From: Branchiostoma floridae
Taxonomy: Eukaryota; Chordata; Leptocardii; Amphioxiformes; Branchiostomatidae
Assembly (NCBI RefSeq): GCF_000003815.2
Contig: NC_049993.1
Coordinates: 17,699,139 to 17,763,138, forward strand
Direction of reading: 5' to 3'
DNA length: 64,000 bases
Under the pieces are notes generated by a model. That model made no database searches and had not been told where the DNA came from. It saw nothing but the letters and a program-made list of their open reading frames with translations. The position numbers were made by a program, and so were the translations under genes. This document shows positions 22,111 to 34,200 of the stretch, in pieces; positions within the stretch are counted from its first letter, which is position 1; every line of letters starts with the position of its first letter.

Positions 22111-23099
22111 CTTGGTTATCGCAAGGATTTTTGTTATTGGTTAATTTTGTTGGTTTGGGTGAAAAAATTCAATGTGCAGCAAGATTTTGTTTGTGACGGC
22201 AACTTACTTTAACACCCCCATTTCACTAGGGTGATGACCTCGCTACGGTCAAGCAATTTGGTGCTCAATAAATTTCATTGATAGAAAAGCGAACCTTTTC
22301 ACGATTTTTGTGTTTCGTTGTATTAATTATGGAGTGAAGGTCTACACAAATCCAGTTCACTGCAGAGCAATCCCCGTCTACCGGAATGGGGCCTTACCAA
22401 TGCACAAATTCACAGCATCTATCCCCCATGTTACACGATGGAAAACAAGACCAAAGCATGGCATAAGTGGCATCAGCACATGCACGCACACACACGCGCG
22501 CGCACACACAATCGATGGTCGTAGGACAAGATTTTGGCCAGTAGTTCCACCATACATTGCAATGATTGAGATGTTTGTTAACCCCAACCTATACAGTGTT
22601 TCTTTTTCAATCTTTTAATCACAAAAAATCTATTCCCACGTGCTTACGTTACTGTACTGTCAGGCAATAATAGGCCTGTTTACAAAAGAACTTTGGAATC
22701 GAGATGACTTCACAGTATCATATAGATGAATGTGTAATTCTTAAGTCTTTACTTTGACTTGTTTGAGATTAAAATTGTGCATCAATATTTACAGATCTAC
22801 ATTATATATACAACATATAATGCAGGCAGACTGTACATTTTGTACTTGGGGATTTTTGGACTCTTTACCACCATCTCTCTATAGTATCATAGTCTGCTTG
22901 AGAGAATTCGGGGAATGGCAAAGTACACAAGTAGTAGTCCACTCTGTTGCTGCAGAGGTCTAACATCACACTAACATTATTAGGGTACATTGACATTTAA
23001 TAGGGAAAACAAATGCTTTTGAACCAAGGTTGACAATGTGGCCAGGTTGGGTTGCTGTAGCTGTCTTACTTTTTTCTACTTACTTACATTCATTTTTTG

Positions 23100-23433
23100 G
23101 ATTAGGTGCACTGGTGCAACCAGCTCACAAAATTGGGTGCACCAAAAAAGTTTTGAGTGTACCACTTGAATTTAAGTAGAATGTCAGAAAACCCTAATAA
23201 CAAAACTTAGTTACAAGCTTTCAAATTCTTAAACAACTACCATGACAGCCATTTTTATTATCCTTCTAACACTTAGATGTCAAGAATATGATGTATACTA
23301 GTATACTTGATATCTTTTCATACACAAACCTAATAAAATATTTGGGTGCACCTTGTGCATCCATTGAAAAAACTTGGGTGCACAGTTCCAATTATGGGTG
23401 TACCTGCACCCAGTATTTCGAGCCCTGCATGTA
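23100..23433. repeat. GTGCACC-rich dispersed repeat
   Basis: Repeated GGTGCACC words and an end ATTTCGAGCCCTGCA that matches the terminal motif of the elements at 29480-29636 and 44464-44764 (CAGGGCTCGAAAT). Probably a member of the same non-autonomous transposon group. Confidence 0.45.
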
Positions 23434-24133
23434 CATTGTTCAACTGTGCCAGTTATCTGTGATTTTCAAGGGCAGCTGATTGAGACAACCATGCTCAGTG
23501 CTGTATAAAACCAGATAAATGAGAATGACTGTTTGTGTAAGACTTATAGTAGTTACACTATGGTAGTGCATGTTGGTGGGTGAGCACACTGGTGACCACC
23601 CACATGGGTGAGCTTCGAATCTCTCACCTGCCAACCTGGTCACATATTTGGGGGAGCCTTGTCAATAAAAAAAAGTCTGCTCTGACAAGCTCTGCCCAAA
23701 TCCCCCCTCCCCCCACAAAAAAACTTTGGACATTGCACACAAAGTCAAAGGCCTTTCCATGTACCTCCAGACACTGGATATGAAGCACATATATGTGATC
23801 ATCCTTCATTGGCCCTTCAGAAGGTGATCAAGGAGGATGCTGGTTTACCGGAGGATGGGCTTTGTTCTGACAGGGACTTGTGACAAAACTTGCGTCACCT
23901 CACAGAAGATGAACTGAATTTATGCAGCAAAAATCTTACAGCACGCAACAAGGAAACTTGCCTTGTATGTTTGAGAGGAATGAAGAAGAGAAAAAAAACA
24001 ATACTGCACACATGTTCTGTGGTGGCTATGTCATTGGTCATCGTCGATGCCGACGGACGAACAAGAATATTTCAGGAAACTTGCTGCCCTGTGTTTTATA
24101 AGGAGTTGAAAGTCCAGACATGTTCTATGGTTG

Positions 24134-26738
24134 CTATGACAGTGTCCAGTCTTCCTGTGGTTTTAGGTAAGTGTGATTGTCCATGTAGATGTGAGACAGA
24201 CCAGGTCCATAGTAGTTGATGACATACTTGGAGCCATCAGAAGGACCTACAACCTAATGGATCAGAAACAATCTGTTAATATCAGACATGTCCTTGAAAC
24301 ATAGTCCACTATATCATTAAAAATATATGATACACACTGAGGTTATTACACTGAAACATGCACTTACATATACACAATCCAATGTTTAATTTTGTTCATG
24401 ACCACATCACCTAACCTAGCCAAAAAGCAGTTACTCAAGCCACTGGATATGATTTTGGAAACTGTCAGATTGTTTTTCATCAGTAACACCGGAGAGTTTT
24501 TATATCCTATCCTAATTTCCAAACCTCATGTAAAATTGACAAGCAAGCATGTAGTAAGATCTACACTGCCTCAAATACATTACTGTAACAATAAATATCA
24601 AGCAAAAAAGTGAAGGGATGAATAGATATATGAATGAATTAAGACATTCCCATACATTGAAGAGACTTACCTGTGTAGCTATCAGTATGATGTCCACTAG
24701 TTGACCCAAGAACATGAACCCCAAAGTGCACAACTTTAACAACCCTGGGAATATAACAATATATTTATTCACTTATTATGGGTGAAAATATGTGCAGAAA
24801 TAGATGATGTTTTACCCATGCTAAGATCAAAACAGTCTTCAGAATCAGAGTAATGTATTTTTCAGATATGTCTTGCAAATACATATTCTATGTTATTTCC
24901 TGCCAGTGAGTAAGTATAGTCGGCATTTTTTTGAGCCTTAAAACAAAGATGATGCATGTGTCAAGCAAGTTTAATTTGTATGTTGATTGGATACCATAAC
25001 ACATTAGTACCCTAGTATACAATGTACATGTAAGAATCACATTATCAATACTAAATGCTCCTAAATACTTCTGCGATAGATTCAAGCAATTTTCGTTGGT
25101 TATTGAGATTTTAAGAAAAAAACCTACTAGTATGTCTGCCTTTAAGTCTTACCTATTGCCGGATATCCCAGGTAAAACCTGTCCACTCCCAACATGCCCA
25201 GGAATATTGATGTCAACAGTGCAATATCATAGTGGTACCCATTCCTGTACAAAAGGATAAAGTGTACATTTTACATCACATTCTTAATACAGCTTTAGCT
25301 TACTGGAATGCTAATCTTCCAGTAGTTGTGGCAAATGGGGCAGATGAAAAGTATACGCACGTGTTCAATGAAGCAGTGCTTTTCAAGATCTCAAGTATAC
25401 ATGTATTCTGCCCAGTAGACTGTGGCATACTAGTAACATTTTACACATGCCAAGGACTGCAACCATTTCAAGTACATATAAACGCTCTGTCTTCGGCTCT
25501 TATCGTCTCGGGAGACGGTCAACAGCTCAGTTTGGGCCTCAGTCACTTACTGGTTACCGTAAAACGCTATATAAAACACTATATAAATGCTACAGTTGAG
25601 ATTAAAGCTCTTCAGAGCCATTCAAATGATATTTGGTCTAATATACTTTTTTGTAACTGTGCAATTTTATTTTGCACTACTGAAACCCACATCACTTAAA
25701 CATCAAGTAGCAAAGTACCAACAGTATCAAGTAGAGGTAGAAAACTGCTGGTTACTATAACGTGTGTATCTATATGATATCTACTGTAATATCAAGTACA
25801 CTGTACTGGTATGTTGAGAGTCAGTGTGACATACGTATATCTACATGGTACATCCTTCTTCAGGTCTCCTGTACAGTTGATGCCTGGAGCTGCCGAACAC
25901 CACACTGGAATGGAAAGGATCATCAAGATTTGAGTGTTAAGATGTTTGACAAGTCTATAGCTGAAGCATTCCCATTGTTCCTTTTTACCTTGTGTTGTTT
26001 GTTTTCATCTATAGTAAACCAAACAATGATTTATGCCATACCTGGGCCGTGATAACATTTGATACAGGTGTTCCGAACCAGTTGATAATTTTCCGTATCA
26101 CACAAGCTTCTAAGTTGTATCACACACACAGGCTTCCATCGATTTTGCTGGTTATGAGCAAAAAGTAGTTGGCTCACCCAATAACAAAGAATCCAACCCC
26201 GAGCTACCAATGTTTAGGGGTATTGAACAGCACAACACAATAATAGACATGACAGTAGTTTTACCTGTGACCAGTCCCTCCTTTCTGCAGCCCAGGGCTG
26301 ACTGTGTGTCTGTGTCTATAGCAGGCTGGGGACAGTGGTACGTGCCACAGTCAAGGAAAGATCATTATGGCATGATTAATGACACAATTCACCGTTGATG
26401 TTGAGAGCTATGTTGGGAATGTCTTGTTGTTGATCGAGTTAGTATGTCCCTTCAAGCATCAAATGCCTGATCCAGTTTTCAGTACATGTAACGTGTTCTT
26501 ACACTAAGTTACAGTTAAAATAAACTTTGATCTGACTGTCTATGTCATCTCTCATTGCATTTACTTAGTCACAGTTAGTGCAAAATTCATGACAGTAGAA
26601 AGGATATTGTCCTGTTTTAAGATCTTCACACTTCACAGCTTCTTCCACATCTTGTGCAGACACTCTAAAGTGGCAGAAAGTGACAAAAACAACAAGAAAT
26701 TGGAGAAAGTTCCGATTTTTCCTCCACCAGGCCGCCAT
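24134..26738 (-). CDS. TM2D1: TM2 domain-containing protein 1
   Basis: Six minus-strand exons: 26608-26738, 26265-26341, 25835-25904, 25153-25244, 24671-24744 and 24134-24253. All phases join, giving 187 residues (human TM2D1 is about 200). A signal peptide (FLQFLVVFVTFCHFRVSA) opens the protein. The lumenal part has KCEDLKTGQYHCPQPAI, and paired cysteines continue in CSAAPGINCTGD and DVPCRYT. The TM2 domain follows: a first membrane segment, the D-R-F-Y-L-G-Y turn (GVDRFYLGYPAIG), and a second segment (LLKLCTLGFMFLGQLVDIIL). The tail VVGPSDGSKYVINYYGPGL is the TM2D1 signature and separates it from TM2D2 and TM2D3. The family acts in the endomembrane system; fly orthologues influence Notch signalling and the human protein binds amyloid-beta. 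Intron 1 is not GT-AG (see separate entry). A GTAG-rich ORF on the plus strand over exon 3 is a shadow. Confidence 0.92.
26342..26607 (-). other. AT-AC U12-type intron of TM2D1
   Basis: Read on the minus strand, the intron starts ATATCCTTTC, a match to the U12 donor ATATCCTT. It ends with TTTCCTTGAC, a match to the U12 branch site TCCTTRAC, nine bases before a terminal CAC. Splicing AT to AC joins GGACA to G-TAC, giving K-T-G-Q-Y-H-C, the expected conserved TM2D1 reading. No GT-AG choice here keeps that frame open: an in-frame TGA lies four codons before the conserved Cys. Confidence 0.85.
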
Positions 26739-28256
26739 CTTGGATGTGGACTAGTCCATTCCGACTAACAAGGGGGTAAGTAGAGCTCACATCCTGGCCC
26801 GCAGGGAACGGAAATAATAAAGACTGGGCGCCGCCAAATCCTTTAGAGGAGTTTGATTCTCAAACCGTGACAGGAAGAAGCGCCAAAAGACAATCTACCC
26901 TGGCCGGAAATTTCAGGAATGTTGAAGGTGATTCTACTGCCAAATATTTACATCACGTGACCTCACCTTATCCGGGTAGAGCGTCGGGTGCATTGATACA
27001 AACAACCAGAAGTTCTGTAAAAATATCGCCCCTTCTTTGGTAATGCAACAATAAAAAAGCCTTGTAAACCACAAATAAACTGTATTTGGTACTATTGTGC
27101 AATATCGTTCATAATAGTTTACTATTATTATCTGCAAACAGTTTATAACGTAGGTTTTGTAAGGTACTATTTTCTGTGTTGGCGGTAGTCAGGTCATGGG
27201 GAGGGGTGGAGTTTGTGTCATGGCTGCCCTCTGACCAAAGGAGCAGCAAACTGAGCAAAAATCATCAAATTCGGACCTTTAAAAAGACTCATTTCAAACG
27301 TAAGTAGTATTTTCTGCATTATCAAGTGTTGAATACCCACATGGATGTATAAATTTAGTACAATCATGTTTTAGAAATCCAGTTTTGGGCCAGAAACCTC
27401 CTAATTTGATGGAATTTGCACCGTAGCGTAACGCTGCTGCTATGGTACCGTGCTTGACGAATCTAAAATGTTATTAGTTTCGAACGATTGATTTAGAATA
27501 TCGGTGTCAAGGTCACTTTCCACACTTCTCCCCATTCTGTGGTGCATTTCCTTGTACTTATTTTTGCATCATAATCGGTCAAAATACACCATATGGTTTT
27601 AGCTATTTAAAATTCGTACCGTTCGTACCGTTACCGTTTTTAAAGGGGTGGGGTGGGGGGTCAAATCGATACAACCCATGACTTGTCTTTAGTCTTGTGG
27701 TTAGCTTCCTATTGGTTTTTTTGTTGTTCAAACATCCTCTTAGAGCTGTCTACAACCCTGTTCTTATCCAAGTGGCATGCTCCAAGTGTGTTTTGGGTAC
27801 AGATACTAGGGGAATGTGCCAGCATTTTACTTCCTTCTGCAAATCTACATTACCAAATTGATAAATATTCAGTAGAGAACATGCCACAGTTGCAAAAAAA
27901 TTGTCTAAATTTCGCAGCAGCAAAAAAATAGAGTGTTTGCAGTGTTTTTTGAGTTTGTGGCAGCCCCATAATACTGTGTAGTCACATATATAATTTGCTG
28001 TACAGAAATGTTCACGGTGGTTTTGACTTCGCTATGAGTATGACTATGAAGCGGCCTCCACAAAAACTGTGAACATAAAACCTCTGCATTTACAGTATTT
28101 TTTGTGTTATCTGATTACTAGTTGCCATCTCGCATCTCTCTCAACCCTATCCATAGAGGGCAGTGCCTATTCATATGTATGTGTGTTGAAACTTTATTGT
28201 GCTCAGTCACTGACTCACTGACGTTAACCATGTTGTATCATGTGTCTGTTTTACAG
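26739..28256. promoter_or_regulatory. Divergent promoter region between TM2D1 and the PDZ scaffold
   Basis: The two genes point away from each other. A likely non-coding first exon of the scaffold ends at 27299 (TTCAAAC before GTAAGTAG) and the coding exon begins at 28257. No TATA box stands out. A GGTGGGGTGGGGGG tract lies at 27647-27660 and a partial hairpin-MITE fragment (TGTTCACGGTGG to TGCATTTACAG) at 28008-28098. Transcription starts cannot be placed from sequence. Confidence 0.4.
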
Positions 28257-31200
28257 TGAAAACTTGTGTTGAAGTTGAACTTGTACCTGGCAAAGGAGTC
28301 CAAACAGGACTGCAAACAAGAGAGGCATCATGCCAGTGGGACAACAAGGTAGTGTACTGTTTTAACTGTCTGTAAGTGTAAGGTCACGTGTATTTAAACT
28401 GTTAAGGGTTCTCACCAAGATTGTTTCACAGCGTAGGGGGCATCTAAATTTTGCTGTGAAACAATCTTGGTGAGAACCCTTACCTATGTAATTCTACAGT
28501 AGGTCACTGGTTGAAACACAACATTCATTTTGTAGGGGCCCAAGTCACAGCGTAGCGACCCCCTACGCTCAAATATGCTGGCGAGAACCATGTCGTTTAT
28601 TGTAAAGTGATTGGTCAATTGAACCTGGTGAAGGGAGACAAATAAAACTTTTGTTTTAATTTAAATGCTACAGTGTGATCTACAAGCAGATACTAGGAAG
28701 CAGAATTTGACGTTTTCCTACCGTAGTTACGCCTTTCTGTTACAATCAGGGAGGTAGTTTATAACAGAAAATTATGGGCAGCCAGGAAAACATAAGAAGT
28801 CTGCTTACTAGCATCTGCTTGTAGAAAGACTGATCGTAAGAACTTAGAAGGCTGTAGTATTAACAGCCAAAATTTCTGTACATGTAGTATAGCTATTTAC
28901 TGTATACAACATGTGGCTGTTATTGTCAGTCCATTTGTCTAATATAATAATGCTGGGCTAGAGGTATTTGGCTGTGATACCCTTGTTTTCTATATAGCAA
29001 GTATGCTCTGAAAATTATAGACTTTTCACTATGTATTTATTATGATAATAATTTAACCATATGTTTGGGGTATTTTCATTATCTTCTGACTGATGAACAC
29101 TTAATTGTGGGTACATAGGTACCAGCTGATATGGTCTCAATCTTATGCTTCTAGACGTGGGTGATAGGCTACTAGTACAATAATCCCCATGCTTACATGC
29201 ATATTCAGGTTTGTTTTGTTGGAGTCATTCTTTGGATCTGCAATACTGGAATGACCTGAATTCAGATGCCATTGTTTACTTTCCTGCCCATTTCCACATA
29301 CCTGATGTGTATGTGAGATCAAAATCTTGTAGAGAATGGTTTCTTTGTTTGCATACAGTCAGCATAGGCCATACAGATTCAATTTGTTGGCTGTAGACGT
29401 AGGTTGAGAAAAAATGATGTGAAACAGGAAAACCATGAAAGTTCTGGAGTCCTTGAGGAGAAAGCCACTACTACTGGTACAGGGCTCGAAATACCACCTG
29501 CATATGCAGATTAGTGCAGGTAATATTGGATGATCCATACGTCCTTAATTCTGAGTGGTGCAGGTAAAATTTGTCTGGTGCAGGTAATTTTTAATGTTAC
29601 AGTGCAGGTATGCAGAAAAAAGTATTTCGAACCCTGTGGTAGTACAACTGTTACCTTTTTTTGGGCAATCATCAATCATGAATATTTTTGATGAAGCAAG
29701 CTTACCTCCCACCTCTAAGTTGTCACTTGAATACAGTATGAAAACTATAATATATCATTCTTGGAACCAAAAAGTCAATATGGTGTGGCCTATAATTACT
29801 TTCCAAAAGCAAATTTGTTATCAAAGACATACAAGACTGCCCATGTACCAACCTAAAGCCAAAACACAAATTGTGTTAACACACAGTATGCGCATTGTTC
29901 ACTCAAACATGCATAAATGCAATTCTTGCACTCTCTATCAACAAGAAGTGGAAGTCTTGCTCCTGCCCAAAATACTGTAAATGCATTTTAAGTTTGCGGG
30001 GATTTAATTTCGCGGTAGCAGGAAAAATGACTTTTCGCGGTGGTTTTGATTTCGCGGTAACACCATCGACTGCAGTCTAATACCATTATATTCGCGGTGG
30101 TTTTAAGTTCGCGGTGAAGTGGTCACCGCGAAAACCGCGAACATTAATCCACCGCGAACATTTCTGCATTTACAGTATGCAGCCGGCATGTTATGGAAAT
30201 ACAGGACCAACAGACCATGGCATTCCCAACATCATAGAGTGATCGGCTAGACCATTTTCTTTCCAAGTGTGAAAACATACCAACGATGCCTGTATCTGTG
30301 TTGTGAGTGCGTGGCATCATGTATTAACACGCGGTCTGACAATGTTGAATAAAATGTTACATAATGTATAAATCAACAGGATAAGGATTTCCTAGCCTGG
30401 ATGCCAGACCCCCATCTCAATGGTACACATGCATAGTCAAATTTTTCTGCCTAAGAATTTCTCACTGCACATTCTGACATATTTCAAGAACTTAATTTTT
30501 CAATGGGCAGATTTTTGACTCAAATTAAAGTTGATTTAAACCCATTCCCCAATTTCTCATTATAAATCCCATTTCCACTTTAGCTCACTGAAGAGCTGTT
30601 CTTCTAAGATGGTTGTGACAGGGAAGACATTTATATTGTACTGGGGAAATTTCCCTAGTTCTTTCAGACTACTACAGTTTGAACAGTAGACCACGGCTTA
30701 ACTTCTTGTCGTAAGGACTGCAGCCCATTCTGGTATAGCGTGCTTGTCGGGTGAGCGACACAGCTGGAATCAAACTCCCGCCTTCTAGTTTTACATGTAC
30801 TTGTAGTTCCTGAGGCAGGGTCGATGATCACTGGCCTATGCATGGTATCCAGGCTAGAGCTGCTAGTAGAAGCGTGATTTAGAAGTTAGAGCTGAATACA
30901 AGCGTGAAGCTGCATTCTTCTCATGTGAGAAAACATACCATAGATGGCTGTGTCTGTGTGGGGAGTGGGGAAGTATTAGCACTACGGATGTTTATTGTAG
31001 GGGAGGTCAGAAAGGTCACAGACAGCACACGTATGTCATATATTTCCCATTTATAGACGTGACAAGCCAAGGGGCTGTGCACTACAGTCAAAGGCACATG
31101 GACAGTTGTGCTTTCTCTCCAAGCAGAGAGAGACATGTGGATAGTTGTACCAGTCTTTCTCTCTAAGCAGAGGTTCAGCTACGACTGTTTTCTTACATGT

Positions 31201-34200
31201 TTTTGACCAGTTCGGCTGGCAGGTATGAAGAAAATGAGACAAAACAGAAAGCCAGACAATATTAAAAAAAAACGTTCTTTGGGCACAATTCATCAAATTG
31301 TGGGCTTGTCCCAAAACTGCTCAAGATTGCATGTTTGCAAATTCAAAATCTGACATGCAAAATGGATTGGGTACCTGTATTCATGTATCTGTAAGCAACT
31401 GAACATGAAAGGCTATCCCTGATAGTTTAAGCCTCTAATGCAGTGTAGTTTTTCAGACTGGCCCAGTGCCTGTAGACCACACTTTGTGATATGACCTTAA
31501 AATCCTTTGAGATGCTGCTGTCTGGACACATACCCAAAACTTCTAAAGAAGTGATATAAGTGATATGCTCCTGTGTGAACCAATTTGAAAGATACTTCAT
31601 TTTCACCATTTGTATTTGCAATGACAGAGGGTGTCAAATACTACAAGTATGATATATTGTTGTGATTCCTTTGTTGTGAAGTAGCAAAACAACTATTGTT
31701 TTGATCATCACTCATTCACAAGTTTTTGCAGACAATGCTGACTGGAAAAGTGATGCCACTTGGCACAAAAATCTGTGTATTGTCATTAATTTTAGCAAAA
31801 CTAACAAAGAAAATTGGAAAGAAACACAATAAATTTCAAAAGTAGTATAGTGGAGCTGGCTAGGAGTATAGTGGAGGGCCTCCATTATTCTATCCTCTGG
31901 GGAGGACCCTGAAAAGAGATCTAGTTGTAGAACAGTGTGTAACCTACATGTATACTAAACAGGCCAAACCCATGCATCTGCTACCAGATGAAAAGTTGGT
32001 TGCCATACTTGGCACTGAGTGGCCCAGGATTAGTGTACTGTTACAGTCTCACTTATGTCCCAGCAGGCAACTGATAAACCATATCTGCCACATCTGATAA
32101 AGTTGGCAAGAGAAAGGTTTGGCAGGGTGACAAGGGCTCCATGATTTATCCACAGTTATGTTCAGGCTTTGAAATACACATACTTAACTTGCAATTTACA
32201 CATAATTTTCGAGATATGCACGTGAAAATATTCTGAACTTGCAATCTTGCATGTTGAAAATTCCTGGCCGTAAAAAATACTCTCAGGAATTAGACACCCT
32301 ACTCTTAGACAGAACGACATATGGATGTCTGTCTTTTTCCTTCCTTGTTTTTGCCGGTAACTTCCTCCTGTAGCTTCACTAGATGTAATCATAATTCGCC
32401 GATTCAAGCTAGCAATCCTCGTCATGATCGCCGCCTAGTCTTATTTTGCATGAAAATTTTTAAAATTGCGCGTAAAAGTTTTGCCAACTTGCAATTTTGC
32501 ATGTAGCAAAAAAAAAGGATTTCGATACCTGATGTTGCTATTCTTAGATTTGTGGATGGAGGTTAGACATCCTGATACTTCTTAGATTGATTTGACAAAG
32601 AGGAAGTTCTATAATTTCTTCTTATCTGTTATCAAAGGACTGTCTTTATACAAATGTTACAATGACATACATCAGTAATTATAACAATTTGAATATACAT
32701 GTATGTAGTAGTACTAGTAGTAGTAGTACATGTAGTACAGTAGAAGCCAGTTAATTGCACAACGGATTAACGCACACTTCTGTTAACTGCACGGATTCCC
32801 AAAATCCCAAACCAGTGTGGTCTAGCTAGATAATTTCGCATTATTGCACCAGTCGGATAATTGCACAAAATTCACTGGCAAATAGACCGTGCAATTAAGC
32901 GGCCTCTACCATATAGTCTAAGACTATAACCATTTCCTTTGTACGTGTAACTGTAAGTACTAATTTTGCAGCTTGTACTGTTAAGTACAAAGGTAGTGTG
33001 TTACTTTGACTTTGAGCTGCTTTACCCAATTATCTGGTATGCAATACAAACAAATAAACAAACAAACAAACAAGCAAACAACTATTCTCTCCCGCAGAAG
33101 CGGAGCATGCTGTTGACGTACTGCAGAAGATGCAGGAACAGCTGCGTGCTGGCGGGGACAGCAGTGTTGACCTTGCCTCCATCATCCACATGCTGGACAG
33201 CCCGCTGTTCCGACAGATCCTCAACATTCAGGCTTCTGTTAAACAGCTCAAAAAACAGGTAAATAAACAAACAAACAAACATACAGGCCTCCGTCAAACA
33301 GCTCAAGAAACAGGTAAACAAACAGGTAAACAAACAAACAAACATATATTCATCTGTCAAACGGCTAAAAAAACAGGTAGGAACAAGGACAAAAGGTCTA
33401 GAGTCATGAAAAAGTTGTGCTGTAGCTACAGTTACACATTAGAGGGCCAAAAGATATATTTCTTCACCTATCCACCTAACGTCCTTACAATACACCCTTG
33501 GGTTCTTAAGTTATGCTAACCACAAATATTCGTCATCACACATAGACAGAGAGACAGATGGACACATGCCAAAAACAATACTTCTATTTTTCATGAAGAT
33601 AACAAGTTTACCAACAAACTAGTAGTTGCAGTTTCATGGAATACTGTTCGGAGTGTTGAAACTTAAATCACTTTCTTAACATTGCCAAAAAGGTAGGAGC
33701 TCTTGTTGAAAATTACTATGCAATATTGAATGACATTTTTATAGCAAGTTGCTAGGGAGCACAATCTTTCTTTCAAATTTTGCATGTCGAGCTGTCAGAA
33801 GTGGAGAGAAGTAAAAGTAAGATGCCACATTCCATGACCAACATTCGGTGTGTATAAGTTCTATGACAGCTCCTTGACAGCTTTAAAAGTAAAACATCCC
33901 TGTTCCGTGTGTTCCTCTCCCCCAGGTAGAGAACTCCCCTCCGTCTGCTGTACAAGACTTTGAGTTCTCCCCGACCGGTCACCTGGTGATGGCCCCCAAG
34001 GGTAAGGCCAGCAACGGCACTACGGTGGTCGAAGTCAACGGACAGCCAGGTACGTACATCTTGTATTTCATCATCAAACTTAAGGTTGACCCTCCTTCTT
34101 GGTAAACAGATTTGCCTTGTAATACAGATATCTCTTATAAAAGTTTTCATAAGTTTTGGCGGGGATATTCTGATTTCTCTTGCACACCAAGTTTCAAGAA

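Larger units (their letters stand above)
20349..24133. other. Intergenic, repeat-rich, no gene seen
   Basis: Lies between the start of the DUF202 gene and the 3' end of TM2D1, both on the minus strand. It holds the tandem block 20990-22110, a short (CA)n/(CG)n tract at 22485-22510, and a GTGCACC-rich repeat at 23100-23433. ORFs in it lack protein-like features. Confidence 0.5.
28349..33097. other. First large coding-region intron of the scaffold
   Basis: About 4.7 kb between the start exon and the L27 exon. Apart from the listed MITEs it shows a CTTGCAATTT-rich repeat at 32163-32525 and a (TAG)n tract at 32706-32730. No exon recognised. Confidence 0.5.

Noticed and set aside
25762-26052. Plus-strand frame with VSCTVDAWSCRTPHW
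   Set aside because: It overlaps TM2D1 exon 3 in antisense and has no splice support.
26043-26098. Extra Cys-containing TM2D1 exon on the minus strand
   Set aside because: Exons 26265 and 25904 join in phase directly and reproduce the conserved spacing; including this piece would disturb it.
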